DNA from: Methylibium sp. Root1272
GTDB taxonomy: Bacteria; Pseudomonadota; Gammaproteobacteria; Burkholderiales; Burkholderiaceae_C
Length of the DNA: 64,000 nt
Reading direction: 5' to 3'
Assembly: GCF_001425905.1 (NCBI RefSeq)
Contig: NZ_LMDY01000013.1
Coordinates: 502,177-566,176, forward strand
The notes under the pieces were generated by a model that saw nothing but the letters and a program-made list of their open reading frames with translations, was not told the DNA's origin and searched no databases. The stretch's first letter is position 1. Each line of letters begins with the position of its first letter. Position numbers and translations under genes: made by a program. Below, one piece after another: positions 1-9,106 of this stretch.

Positions 1-941
1 CCAGCCACTGGCCCCAGGTGCTGGGCGGCGTGGTGGTGTTCATGCTGGTGAAGGCGGCCGGCATCTACGCCGTCGCTCGTGTGCTGGGCGCGCCGCACGG
101 CGATGCGCTCCACCGCATGGTGCTGATGGCCCAGGGCGGCGAGTTCGCGTTCGTGCTGTACTCGGCCGGCGTCAGCGCCGGGCTGCTGGAGGGCCCGATG
201 CATGCGGTACTCACCGCGATCGTGATCCTGTCGATGGCCCTGACGCCGCTGGCGGTCGGTGCGCTGCGCTGGATGCTGCCGCGCGGCGCCGCGTCGCTCG
301 AGGGCGTGGACCGGGCCGACGGCCTCAGCGGCAGCGTGCTGATGATCGGCTTCGGCCGCTTCGGCCAGGTCGCCAGCCAGGCCCTGCTGGCGCGCGGGGT
401 CGACGTGGCGATCATCGACTCGGACACCGAGATGATCCAGAGCGCCGACGGCTTCGGCTTCAAGGTGTACTACGGTGACGGCACACGGCTCGACGTGCTG
501 CACGCCTCCGGCGCCGCCACGGCCGAGGCGATCGCCGTCTGCGTGGACGACAAGGCTGCGGCGCTGAAGATCGTCGAGCTGGTGAAGCATTCGTTCCCGC
601 AGGCCCGCCTGCTGGTGCGCTCCTTCGATCGCGAGCATGCGCTGAAGCTCATCGCCGCGGGCGTGGACTACCAGGTGCGCGAGACCTTCGAGTCGGCCAG
701 CGCATTCGGCGAGGCCGCACTGCGGGCCCTCGGCGCCTCGCCCGACGAGGCCGCGCAGGTGGCCGCCGAGGTGCGCCGCCGCGATGGCGAGCGCTTGCAG
801 ATCCAGATCACCGGTGGCCTGCGGGCAGGGGTGGGAATGATGCACAGCAACCGCATGAAGCCCACGCCGCTCACCAAGCCGTCGCGCGCCGGCCAGCCGC
901 TGAGCGACGAGACGGCGTCGGTCACGGCCAACGCGCCTTAG
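1..941 (+). CDS. KefB/KefC-type monovalent cation:proton antiporter, C-terminal part
   Basis: The gene is cut by the left edge; the open frame already reads from base 3. What remains is the end of a CPA2-type antiporter membrane domain (hydrophobic helices to about base 285), followed by a cytosolic TrkA-N (RCK) Rossmann domain. That domain begins with a GFGRFGQ nucleotide-binding loop near base 348 and has an acidic strand end (IIDSD) about 25 residues later. The family moves K+ or Na+ out against H+ in the inner membrane and is gated by nucleotide or glutathione adducts bound to the RCK domain. The tail after about base 780 is poorly conserved. KefB and KefC cannot be told apart from this fragment. 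Confidence 0.85.
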   Translation, partial: SHWPQVLGGVVVFMLVKAAGIYAVARVLGAPHGDALHRMVLMAQGGEFAFVLYSAGVSAGLLEGPMHAVLTAIVILSMALTPLAVGALRWMLPRGAASLEGVDRADGLSGSVLMIGFGRFGQVASQALLARGVDVAIIDSDTEMIQSADGFGFKVYYGDGTRLDVLHASGAATAEAIAVCVDDKAAALKIVELVKHSFPQARLLVRSFDREHALKLIAAGVDYQVRETFESASAFGEAALRALGASPDEAAQVAAEVRRRDGERLQIQITGGLRAGVGMMHSNRMKPTPLTKPSRAGQPLSDETASVTANAP

Positions 942-1256
942 GGCCTGTCGACGCCACCCCTCGGCGCGCTTATGCGCCGGGCCGCTATCGACCACCGGAA
1001 AGCTTCGTTGGCCGCTGCGGCGAGTCTCCCTATCGTGCGGGCACTGCATCCCCGCACGGAGCCGCCTTGTCACTCTTCCGCTGTCCGGCCTGAACCTCTT
1101 CCCCGATCGCGACCCCTTTGACGCGGGGGCGGTTGCAGGCTGCGTCTCCTTCGCTTGTCTCCGCTTTTCTGGCCTGGTTCATCGGCCGCCCCCGTCCTTT
1201 CTTTCCTCGTTGATGCGCGCGACGACGTTCGCCGCGCCCACGAACTGGAGTTCCCC
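942..1256. other. Intergenic region upstream of the sulfonate operon
   Basis: This 315-base stretch holds no convincing gene. It must carry the promoter of the ssu genes. It contains a CATAAGC heptamer on the reverse strand (968-974). It also contains GCTTCGTTGG (1002-1011), which recurs exactly at 6881-6890 ahead of the molbindin gene. A pyrimidine-rich stretch at about 1074-1215 may be untranslated leader. No terminator was clear for the antiporter gene. Confidence 0.4.
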
Positions 1257-2294
1257 ATGAGCCATTCGGATTCTTCTTCCTCGTCCCGCTGGAGCCGGCT
1301 ACCGCAGTCGGCCCGTCGCCGCCTGCTGCAGGCCTTCGGCGCGGCCGCCGGTGCGGCCGCGCTCGGTACTTGGCCGCTGGCCCGTGCGCAGTCCTCGGGC
1401 GCGGCGCGCGAGCCGCTGCGTGTGGGCTACCAGAAGTCGGCCAGCCTGTTCGTGCTGCAGAAGGCGCAGGGCTCGCTGGAGAAGAAGCTCGCGCCGCTGG
1501 GTGTGGGCGTGAAGTGGGTCGAGTTCCCGGCCGGGCCGCAGTTGCTCGAAGGGCTGAATGTCGGCTCGGTCGATATCGGCCACGTCGGCGAGGCGCCGCC
1601 GATCTTCGCGCAGGCGGCCGGCGCCGACTTCGTCTACATCGGCCACGACCCGGCCGCGCCGGAGGCCGAGGCCATCGTGGTGCCGCAGGGTTCGGCGATC
1701 AAGAGCGTGGCCGAGCTCAAGGGCAAGAAGGTCGCGCTGAACAAGGGCTCGAACGTGCACTACCTGCTGGTGCGCGCGCTCGAGAAGGCCGGCGTCAAGT
1801 ACAGCGAGATCCAGCCGATCTTCCTGCCGCCGGCCGATGCGCGTGCCGCCTTCGAGAAGGGTGCGGTCGATGCCTGGGCGATCTGGGATCCCTTCCTCGC
1901 CGCAGTCGAGAAGCAGACCGGCGCGCGCGTGCTGGTCGACGGCCGCAACGGCGTCGCCAACAACTACCTGTTCTACCTGGCCGAGCGCAAGTTCGTGCAG
2001 AAGAACGGCGACGTGATCCAGGCGCTGTTCGCCGATTCGCAGGAGCAGGGCCGCTGGCTGAAGGCCGACTTGAAGCGCGCCGCGGCGATCATCGCGCCGC
2101 TGCAGGGACTGGACCCGGAGATCGTCGAGCTCGCGCTGCGCCGCTACAACTTCAACGTCACGCCGCTCAGCGAGCAGGTCGCCGCGCAGCAGCAGCAGAT
2201 CGCCGACGTGTTCCACGAGCTCAAGCTGATCCCCAAGCCGATCCGCGTGGCCGACGCGCTGCCCGCGGTGCGCGTCGCGCAGAAGCAGCCCTGA
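1257..2294 (+). CDS. ssuA: Aliphatic sulfonate ABC transporter, periplasmic binding protein (first copy)
   Basis: 345 residues of the SsuA/NrtA/TauA type (periplasmic binding protein-like fold II). The N-terminus has an RRRLLQAF stretch and a long Ala-rich hydrophobic segment ending in ARA, resembling a Tat signal. Family motifs are visible: [45 protein letters not shown] and [10 protein letters not shown]. The ATG at 1257 was chosen because CTGGAG lies just upstream and the signal sequence follows; the frame is open further upstream but without such support. The gene heads a same-strand run with a second ssuA, ssuD, ssuC and ssuB. The protein would capture alkanesulfonates in the periplasm and pass them to SsuC. 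Confidence 0.92.
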   Translation: MSHSDSSSSSRWSRLPQSARRRLLQAFGAAAGAAALGTWPLARAQSSGAAREPLRVGYQKSASLFVLQKAQGSLEKKLAPLGVGVKWVEFPAGPQLLEGLNVGSVDIGHVGEAPPIFAQAAGADFVYIGHDPAAPEAEAIVVPQGSAIKSVAELKGKKVALNKGSNVHYLLVRALEKAGVKYSEIQPIFLPPADARAAFEKGAVDAWAIWDPFLAAVEKQTGARVLVDGRNGVANNYLFYLAERKFVQKNGDVIQALFADSQEQGRWLKADLKRAAAIIAPLQGLDPEIVELALRRYNFNVTPLSEQVAAQQQQIADVFHELKLIPKPIRVADALPAVRVAQKQP

Positions 2295-2304
2295 GGTGAT
2301 GGTG

Positions 2305-3300
2305 ATGAGCTTCCAACGATACGCCTTGTTCACCGGCGTCCTGGCACTGGTGGCCGGGCTGCTGTTCTTTGCGCCCGACGGGCACAGCCAGCCGGCCGCG
2401 CCGAAGGAGATCCGCATCGGCTTCCAGAAGAGCGCGGTCAACCTCGTGATCCTCAAGCAGCAGGGTGCGCTGGAGAAACGGTTCCCGGACAGCAAGGTGT
2501 CGTGGATCGAGTTTCCGGCCGGACCGCAGCTGCTGGAGGCGCTGGCGGTCGGCAGCCTGGAGATCGGCCTGACCGGCGACTCGCCGCCGGTGTTCGCGCA
2601 GGCGGCCGGCAAGGACCTGCGCTACGTCGGCGCCGAGCCGCCCAAGCCGCAGAGTTCGGCCCTCCTCGTGAAACCCGACTCGTCGCTGCGCACGCTGGCC
2701 GACCTGAAGGGCAAGAAGGTCGCCTTCCAGAAGGGCTCCAGCGCGCACTACCTCGTGGTGCGCGCGCTGGCGCAGGCCGGGCTGCAGTGGAGCGACATCA
2801 CGCCGATCTACCTGCCGCCGTCGGACGCGCGCGCCGCCTTCGAGCGCGGCAGCGTCGACGCCTGGGCCATCTGGGACCCGTACTACGCTGCGACCGAGCT
2901 CGACATCAAGCCGCGCGTGCTGAGCAATGGCGTGGGCCTGTCGGGCAACAACTCCTTCTACCTGGCATCGACCGCGTTCACGCAGAACCACCCGCAGGCG
3001 GTGCAGGTCCTGCTCGACGAGCTGACGCGGGCCGATGCCTACGTGCAGTCGCACCGCAAGGAGTCCGCGCAGTTCATCGCCGACTTCAGCGGCCTGAGCC
3101 TGGCGACGGTGCACCTGTTCATCTCGCGCCGCCCGCCGTCGCCGGTGAAGCCGCTGTCGCCGGCGCTGGTGGCCGACCAGCAGCGAGTGGCCGATGCCTT
3201 CCAGCAGCTCGGACTGATCCCCAAGCCGGTGGCGGTGGCCGAGATCGTGTGGCAGCCCGGCGCCACGGGCGCGGCGCGCCTCGCGAACGCCGCCCGCTGA
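2305..3300 (+). CDS. ssuA: Aliphatic sulfonate ABC transporter, periplasmic binding protein (second copy)
   Basis: 331 residues, a clear paralogue of the preceding protein in tandem. It shares [46 protein letters not shown] and [12 protein letters not shown] short Sec-type signal (hydrophobic residues 5-25, then GHSQPAAP) replaces the Tat-like leader of copy one, so the two may use different export routes. GAGGTG overlaps the stop of copy one and sits 6 bases from the ATG at 2305; GTG and ATG codons at 2296-2302 are alternatives. The copies differ along their length and may bind different sulfonates. It lies next to ssuD. Confidence 0.9.
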   Translation: MSFQRYALFTGVLALVAGLLFFAPDGHSQPAAPKEIRIGFQKSAVNLVILKQQGALEKRFPDSKVSWIEFPAGPQLLEALAVGSLEIGLTGDSPPVFAQAAGKDLRYVGAEPPKPQSSALLVKPDSSLRTLADLKGKKVAFQKGSSAHYLVVRALAQAGLQWSDITPIYLPPSDARAAFERGSVDAWAIWDPYYAATELDIKPRVLSNGVGLSGNNSFYLASTAFTQNHPQAVQVLLDELTRADAYVQSHRKESAQFIADFSGLSLATVHLFISRRPPSPVKPLSPALVADQQRVADAFQQLGLIPKPVAVAEIVWQPGATGAARLANAAR

Positions 3301-3343
3301 GACAACAAGAACGACCCGACCGAAGACGAAGGAGAGACGAGCG

Positions 3344-4540
3344 ATGAAACTGCTCTGGTTCATCCCCACCCACGGCGACTCGCGCTACCTCGGCAGCGCG
3401 CAAGGCGCGCGCGCCGCGGACTACAACTACTTCCGCCAGGTCGCGATCGCGGCCGACAGCCTGGGCTACGAGGGCGTGCTGATCCCGACCGGTCGCTCCT
3501 GCGAGGACCCGTGGGTCGTGGCGTCCAGCCTGATCGGCGAGACGCGGCGCCTGAAGTTCCTGGTCGCCTTGCGGCCGGGGCTGGTGGCGCCGTCGCAATC
3601 GGCGCGCATGGCCGCCACCTTCGACCGGCTCTCCGGCGGGCGCCTGCTGGTGAACCTGGTGACCGGCGGCGATGCCGAGGAGCTGGCCGGCGACGGCCAG
3701 TTCCTGAGCCACGCCGAACGCTACGAGCAGTCGGTCGAGTTCATGAAGATCTGGCGCGAGGTGATCGCGCGCTCGCACGAGCCGCAGAACGCGGTCGACT
3801 TCGATGGCAAGCACCTGCAGGTGCAGGGTGCGAAGCTGCTCTACCCGCCGATCGCGAAGCCCTATCCACCGCTGTTCTTCGGCGGCTCGTCGGAGGCGGC
3901 GCACGAACTGGCGGCCGAGCAGTTCGATACCTACCTCACCTGGGGCGAGCCGCCGGCCGCGGTGGCCGAGAAGGTGGCCGACATCCGGCAGCGCGCGGCG
4001 AAGCACGGCCGCACGCTGAGCTTCGGCATCCGCCTGCACGTGATCGTGCGCGAGACCGAAGACGAGGCCTGGCGCGCCGCCGGCGAGCTGCTCTCGCACC
4101 TGGACGACGCCACCATCGCCGCCGCGCAGCAGCGCTTCGGCCAGATGGATTCGGTGGGCCAGCGCCGCATGGCCGAGCTCAACAAGGGCCAATTCAACCG
4201 CGCCGATATCCGCGAGGGCCTGGAGATCTCGCCCAACCTGTGGGCCGGCGTAGGCCTGGTGCGCGGTGGGGCCGGCACGGCGCTGGTCGGCAGCCCGGAG
4301 CAGGTGGCCGCGCGCATCAAGGAGTACGCGGCGCTCGGGCTCGATCACTTCATCCTGTCCGGCTACCCGCACCTGGAAGAGGCGCACCGCGTGGCGGAGC
4401 TGGTGTTCCCGCTGCTGCCGCTGCAGCGCGAGACGGGCGCGGCGGCGACCCACGTGCTCAGCGGGCCGTTCGGCGAGATCGTCGCCAACAGCTTCGTGCC
4501 GCCGCCGGCCGCCGCGCCGGTGCGCGTGAGCGCCAGCTGA
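3344..4540 (+). CDS. ssuD: FMNH2-dependent alkanesulfonate monooxygenase
   Basis: 398 residues of the bacterial luciferase-like flavin monooxygenase family. The enzyme uses FMNH2 and O2 to split C1 and longer alkanesulfonates into aldehyde and sulfite in the cytoplasm. The start matches SsuD closely ([17 protein letters not shown]). [10 protein letters not shown] carries the family's active-site-region Cys at about residue 53, and [18 protein letters not shown] is the typical TIM-barrel segment. A strong GAAGGAGAGA precedes the ATG. No NAD(P)H:FMN reductase (ssuE) lies in the cluster, so reduced flavin must come from elsewhere. It is slightly longer than the roughly 380-residue E. coli enzyme because of an Ala/Pro-rich tail. 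Confidence 0.95.
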   Translation: MKLLWFIPTHGDSRYLGSAQGARAADYNYFRQVAIAADSLGYEGVLIPTGRSCEDPWVVASSLIGETRRLKFLVALRPGLVAPSQSARMAATFDRLSGGRLLVNLVTGGDAEELAGDGQFLSHAERYEQSVEFMKIWREVIARSHEPQNAVDFDGKHLQVQGAKLLYPPIAKPYPPLFFGGSSEAAHELAAEQFDTYLTWGEPPAAVAEKVADIRQRAAKHGRTLSFGIRLHVIVRETEDEAWRAAGELLSHLDDATIAAAQQRFGQMDSVGQRRMAELNKGQFNRADIREGLEISPNLWAGVGLVRGGAGTALVGSPEQVAARIKEYAALGLDHFILSGYPHLEEAHRVAELVFPLLPLQRETGAAATHVLSGPFGEIVANSFVPPPAAAPVRVSAS

Positions 4541-4564
4541 TCGATGACCGGAAGGGAGCCCACC

Positions 4565-5410
4565 ATGTCCGTCATCGATGCCGCCGAGCCCGTACCGACG
4601 AGCGGTGCCGCGCCGGCCCGACCCGCGCTGCGACCGGCCTCCGGGGCCGCGCTGCGCCGCCTGCTGCCCTGGCTGCTGCCGCTCGCGCTGATGAGCGGCT
4701 GGCAGCTGGCGTCGCAGCTGGGCTGGCTGTCGACCCGCATCCTGCCCGAGCCCTGGGCGGTGCTGAAGGCCTTCTGGACGCTGGCCGCGTCGGGCGAGAT
4801 GTGGCAGCACGTGGCCACCAGCACCTGGCGCGCCTTCGCCGGCCTGGCGATCGGCGGCGGCCTGGGCCTGGTGCTCGGCCTCGCGACCGGCACCTTCCGC
4901 ACGCTCGAGACCGCGCTCGACTCGACGCTGCAGATGGTGCGCAACATCCCGCCGTTGGCGATGATCCCGCTGGTCATCCTGTGGTTCGGCATCGACGAGG
5001 GCGCCAAGCTCTTCCTGGTCGCCTTCGGCGTGTTTTTTCCGGTCTACCTGAACACCTTCCACGGCATCCGCGCGGTCGACCCGGCGCTGATCGAGATGGC
5101 GCGCAGCTACGGGCTGTCGGGCTTCGCGCTGTACCGGCAGGTCATCCTGCCGGGTGCGCTGCCGAACATCCTGGTGGGGCTGCGCTTCGCGCTCGGCCTG
5201 ATGTGGGTGCTGCTGATCGTGGCCGAGACGATCTCGGCGCAGGCCGGCATCGGCTACATGACCATGAATGCGCGCGAGTTCCTGCAGACCGACGTGGTGC
5301 TGGTCGGCATCCTGCTCTACGCGCTGCTCGGCAAGCTGGCCGACCTGGCGGCCAAGGCACTCGAGCGCTGGTGGCTGCGTTGGCATCCCGGCTACCGGTC
5401 GGTGCCGTGA
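4565..5410 (+). CDS. ssuC: Aliphatic sulfonate ABC transporter permease
   Basis: 281-residue inner-membrane permease of the SsuC/TauC/NrtB type. It has about six hydrophobic helices and a cytoplasmic coupling (EAA) loop around [17 protein letters not shown] and [15 protein letters not shown]. An N-terminal stretch of about 35 residues rich in Ala and Pro precedes the first helix ([14 protein letters not shown]). The ATG at 4565 follows GGAAGGGAG; an ATG at 4544 in the same frame would add seven residues and is less likely. It sits 24 bases after ssuD and 34 bases before ssuB, so it is co-transcribed with both. Confidence 0.93.
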   Translation: MSVIDAAEPVPTSGAAPARPALRPASGAALRRLLPWLLPLALMSGWQLASQLGWLSTRILPEPWAVLKAFWTLAASGEMWQHVATSTWRAFAGLAIGGGLGLVLGLATGTFRTLETALDSTLQMVRNIPPLAMIPLVILWFGIDEGAKLFLVAFGVFFPVYLNTFHGIRAVDPALIEMARSYGLSGFALYRQVILPGALPNILVGLRFALGLMWVLLIVAETISAQAGIGYMTMNAREFLQTDVVLVGILLYALLGKLADLAAKALERWWLRWHPGYRSVP

Positions 5411-5444
5411 CATCTCCCCTTCCTCCTCCGCTGCGACGCCGACC

Positions 5445-6383
<939 letters not shown>

Positions 6384-6448
6384 GGGGCGGCGCCCTGCCC
6401 ATTCCCCCACCGCCCCGCACATCGCAGCCGCGCGGGCACACTGCCGGC

Positions 6449-6832
6449 ATGACGACGAGCGCGCAGGGTGGCAACGAAGACGACTGGCTGGTGGCCTGCC
6501 TGTGCGCACAGTGGTGCGGCACCTGCCGCGACTACCGCGCGGTCTTCGAGGCGCTGGCGCGCGAGCAGCCGGCGCTGCGCTGTGTGTGGGTGGACATCGA
6601 GGACGACAGCGATGCGCTCGCGCCGCTCGACCTCGACATCGAGAACTTCCCGACCGTGCTGGTGGCGCGCGGCGCCGAGCTGCGCTTCTTCGGCACGCTG
6701 CTGCCGCATGCCACCACGCTGGCGCGCACGCTCGAGGCCGCGCGCGGCGCGGCGCTGGTGGCGCTGCCGGCGGCGCAGGCCGATGCGCTGGTGACGACGG
6801 TACGCGCGATGGGACAGACAGTGAACGGCTGA
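6449..6832 (+). CDS. Thioredoxin-like protein
   Basis: 127 residues with a thioredoxin fold. The redox motif WCGTC sits near residue 26 after a beta strand (WLVACLCAQ), and the cis-Pro loop appears as NFPTVLVARG around residue 66. No signal peptide is visible, so it is probably cytosolic. The gene lies 65 bases after ssuB on the same strand. It may supply reductant in sulfur metabolism, but that is inference from position. A longer reading from 6371 would add a low-complexity Pro-rich leader and was rejected. Confidence 0.8.
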   Translation: MTTSAQGGNEDDWLVACLCAQWCGTCRDYRAVFEALAREQPALRCVWVDIEDDSDALAPLDLDIENFPTVLVARGAELRFFGTLLPHATTLARTLEAARGAALVALPAAQADALVTTVRAMGQTVNG

Positions 6833-6880
6833 ACGCGGCTCCCCGCCTTCATGCGGTTTGCGCATGTGGGCAGGCGAAGA

Positions 6881-6910
6881 GCTTCGTTGGTTGCAGAAGC
6901 GGCGGGGGCT
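6881..6910 (+). promoter_or_regulatory. Candidate promoter region of the molbindin gene
   Basis: GCTTCGTTGG at 6881-6890 is identical to 1002-1011 ahead of ssuA. AAGCGGCG at 6897-6904 is identical to elements ahead of both sulfate-binding protein genes (7854-7861 and 9042-9049). The shared octamers suggest a common sulfur-responsive promoter type. The regulator is inferred to be CysB, not shown. Confidence 0.35.
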
Positions 6911-6945
6911 ACCTTCAGGTTTTGCACTGAAAAGGAAGTCCCCGC

Positions 6946-7164
6946 ATGAGCATCACCGCCATCAACGTCCGCAACCAGTTCCGCGGCAAGGTCAAGGAAA
7001 TCATCGAAGGGCCGGTGGTGTCGGAGATCGACGTCGAGACCCCGGCCGGCCTGATCGTGACCTCGGTCATCACCACGCGCTCGGTCAAGGAACTGCAGCT
7101 CGTGCCCGGCAAGGAAGTGATCGCGCTGGTCAAGTCGACCGAAGTGTCGATCGCCACGCTGTAG
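6946..7164 (+). CDS. Molbindin-type TOBE domain protein
   Basis: 72 residues forming one TOBE (Mop) domain, with the typical opening SITAINVRNQFRGKVKEI, a central SEIDVETPAGLIVTSVIT and the closing EVIALVKSTEVSIATL. Such proteins bind molybdate or tungstate oxyanions in the cytoplasm as homo-oligomers. AAGGAAG lies 8 bases before the ATG. Its place between sulfonate and sulfate transport genes is noteworthy because molybdate and sulfate compete for related transporters. A buffering or sensing role is plausible but inferred. Confidence 0.88.
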   Translation: MSITAINVRNQFRGKVKEIIEGPVVSEIDVETPAGLIVTSVITTRSVKELQLVPGKEVIALVKSTEVSIATL

Positions 7165-7174
7165 GCCGCACGCC

Positions 7175-7786
7175 ATGAGCGCCGCGTTCCAGGCGCCTCG
7201 TTTGCTGGTGGTGCCCGGCCTGAACGACAGCGGGCCGGTGCACTGGCAGACCTGGCTGCAGTCGCAGTACCGCGACGCCGAGCGCGTGGTGCAGCGCGAC
7301 TGGTCCGAGCCGCAGCTCGAGCGCTGGGCCGCTCGCATCGACGCGACGCTGGAGCGCGTGGCCGGGCGCAGCCATGGCGAGAAGCCGGCGTTCATCGCGG
7401 TCGCGCACAGCTTCGGCTGCCTCGCGCTGGCCCGCCATCTGGCGCAGCGGCCCGACTCGCCGGTGCGCGCCGCGCTGTTCGTCGCGCCGGCCGATCCCGA
7501 CAAGTTCGGCGTCGCAGGACTGCTGCCTCAGCAGCGCCTCGCGGTGCCGAGCACCGTGGTGGCCAGCGACACCGATCCCTGGATGACGGCTGCCAGCAGC
7601 CGCCGCTGGGCCCAGCGATGGGGCAGTGCGTGGCTGACGCTCGGCGATGCCGGGCACATCAACGCCGAGGCCGGCTTCGGGCCGCTGCCGCTGGCGCGGC
7701 GCTGGGTCACCGCGATGAGTGCGCGTCTCGCACGCGAGCAGCGGCCGGCACGCGCGACGCTGGCCGAATGGTCGTTCGCGGTCTGA
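7175..7786 (+). CDS. RBBP9/YdeN-family alpha/beta hydrolase
   Basis: 203 residues, the usual length for the serine hydrolase RBBP9/YdeN family. The opening LLVVPGLNDSGPVHWQTWL, the nucleophile elbow AHSFGCLA (Ser near residue 79), a DPWM acid region and GDAGHINAEAGFG with the catalytic His are all present. No signal peptide is seen. The gene starts ten bases after the molbindin stop. The substrate is unknown. Members often sit in sulfur or molybdate loci, but a link to sulfonates is only positional. Confidence 0.85.
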   Translation: MSAAFQAPRLLVVPGLNDSGPVHWQTWLQSQYRDAERVVQRDWSEPQLERWAARIDATLERVAGRSHGEKPAFIAVAHSFGCLALARHLAQRPDSPVRAALFVAPADPDKFGVAGLLPQQRLAVPSTVVASDTDPWMTAASSRRWAQRWGSAWLTLGDAGHINAEAGFGPLPLARRWVTAMSARLAREQRPARATLAEWSFAV

Positions 7787-7819
7787 GGCGCGCCGTCGCG
7801 GTTGCTTGGTTGTAAAACG

Positions 7820-7874
7820 CATAAGCGTCCTTGCTTTCATTCGTTCCGCGTTGAAGCGGCGCTTTCTAGCATCC
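7820..7874 (+). promoter_or_regulatory. Upstream element of the first sulfate-binding protein gene
   Basis: CATAAGC (7820-7826), a 27-base spacer, AAGCGGCG (7854-7861) and TAGCATCC (7867-7874) occur in the same order and spacing ahead of the second copy (9008-9062). The CATAAGC lies about 96 bases before the ATG. It is a candidate CysB-controlled promoter, with TAGCAT as a possible -10. Confidence 0.5.
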
Positions 7875-7921
7875 ACCCATTCGTCTCTTCCCACCTTGAT
7901 TCCGTGATCCCGAGGACCTTC

Positions 7922-8935
7922 ATGACCCGTTTCGCTTCCGTCCGTGGCGCGCTCGCCGCCGCCATCCTTGTCCTGGCCGCCGGCGCTGCCGCCGCCAAGG
8001 ACGTGACGCTGCTCAATGTTTCCTACGACCCGACGCGCGAGCTCTACGTCGAGTACAACGCCGCGTTCGCCAAGTACTGGAAGGGCAAGACCGGCGACAA
8101 CGTGACCGTCAAGCAGTCGCACGGCGGCTCGGGCAAGCAGGCCCGCTCGGTGATCGACGGCATCGACGCCGACGTCGTGACGCTGGCGCTGGCCTACGAC
8201 ATCGACGAGATCGGCGAGAAGGCCAAGCTGCTGCCGACCGACTGGCAGAAGCGCCTGAAGCACAACAGCGCGCCCTACACCTCGACCTACATCTTCCTGG
8301 TGCGCAAGGGCAACCCGAAGGGCATCAAGAACTGGGACGACCTGGTGAAGCCGGGCGTGTCGGTGATCACCGCGAACCCCAAGACCTCGGGCGGCGCGCG
8401 CTGGGGCTATCTGGCGGCCTATGGCTTCGCACTCAAGCAGCCTGGCGGCGACGACGCCAAGGCGCGCGAGTTCGTCGGCAACCTGTTCAAGAACGTGCCG
8501 GTGCTGGATTCCGGCGCCCGCGGCTCGACGGTGACCTTCGCCGAGCGCGGCATCGGCGACGTGCTGCTGGCCTGGGAGAACGAGGCTCACCTGTCGTTGA
8601 AGGAGTTCGGCACCGACAAGTTCGACATCGTCTACCCGCCGCTGAGCATCCTGGCCGAACCGCCGGTGACCGTGGTCGACAAGGTGGTCGACAAGAAGGG
8701 CACCCGTGACGTCGCCCAGGCCTACCTCGAGTACCTGTACACCGTGGAAGGCCAGGAGATCGCCGCGCGCAACTTCTACCGTCCGATCGACGAGAAGGTC
8801 GGCGCGAAGTACGCGAAGAACTTCCCGAAGGTCAATCTGTTCACCATCGACGAGGTGTTCGGCGGCTGGGCCAAGGCGCAGAAGACGCACTTCGCCGACG
8901 GCGGCGTCTTCGATCAGATCTACACGAAGAAGTAG
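7922..8935 (+). CDS. sbp: Sulfate ABC transporter, periplasmic sulfate-binding protein (first copy)
   Basis: 337 residues of the Sbp/CysP family. A Sec signal covers about residues 1-25 (VLAAGAAAA, then [17 protein letters not shown]). Family landmarks include [48 protein letters not shown] and the C-terminal [18 protein letters not shown]. It captures sulfate or thiosulfate for CysTW. The ATG at 7922 follows GAGGACC. The gene has its own promoter region and a hairpin behind it, so it can be expressed apart from the downstream copy. The duplication next door is close in sequence but clearly diverged. Confidence 0.94.
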   Translation: MTRFASVRGALAAAILVLAAGAAAAKDVTLLNVSYDPTRELYVEYNAAFAKYWKGKTGDNVTVKQSHGGSGKQARSVIDGIDADVVTLALAYDIDEIGEKAKLLPTDWQKRLKHNSAPYTSTYIFLVRKGNPKGIKNWDDLVKPGVSVITANPKTSGGARWGYLAAYGFALKQPGGDDAKAREFVGNLFKNVPVLDSGARGSTVTFAERGIGDVLLAWENEAHLSLKEFGTDKFDIVYPPLSILAEPPVTVVDKVVDKKGTRDVAQAYLEYLYTVEGQEIAARNFYRPIDEKVGAKYAKNFPKVNLFTIDEVFGGWAKAQKTHFADGGVFDQIYTKK

Positions 8936-8956
8936 TCGCAGCGTATTCGTCGAGAG

Positions 8957-8990
8957 CAGGCGCTCACTTGTGGGCGCCTGTCGGCGTTTT
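8957..8990 (+). terminator. Candidate terminator after the first sulfate-binding protein gene
   Basis: CAGGCGC (8957-8963) pairs perfectly with GCGCCTG (8974-8980) around a 10-base loop. A short T run (GTTTT) follows at 8986-8990, about 10 bases from the stem. This fits a weak or leaky intrinsic terminator. Confidence 0.55.
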
Positions 8991-9007
8991 CATTACGCCA
9001 TTTTTCT

Positions 9008-9062
9008 CATAAGCATTCGCCAAAACTGTCGTTTGTGTTTTAAGCGGCGGTTTGTAGCATCC
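9008..9062 (+). promoter_or_regulatory. Upstream element of the second sulfate-binding protein gene
   Basis: CATAAGC (9008-9014), a 27-base spacer, AAGCGGCG (9042-9049) and TAGCATCC (9055-9062) repeat the arrangement ahead of the first copy, about 93 bases before the ATG. The spacers differ in sequence, so the conserved blocks look functional rather than just recent copies. Confidence 0.5.
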
Positions 9063-9106
9063 GCGCTCATTGACCTCTCCGCGGGTGTTCCGGCGCCTGC
9101 CTCACC

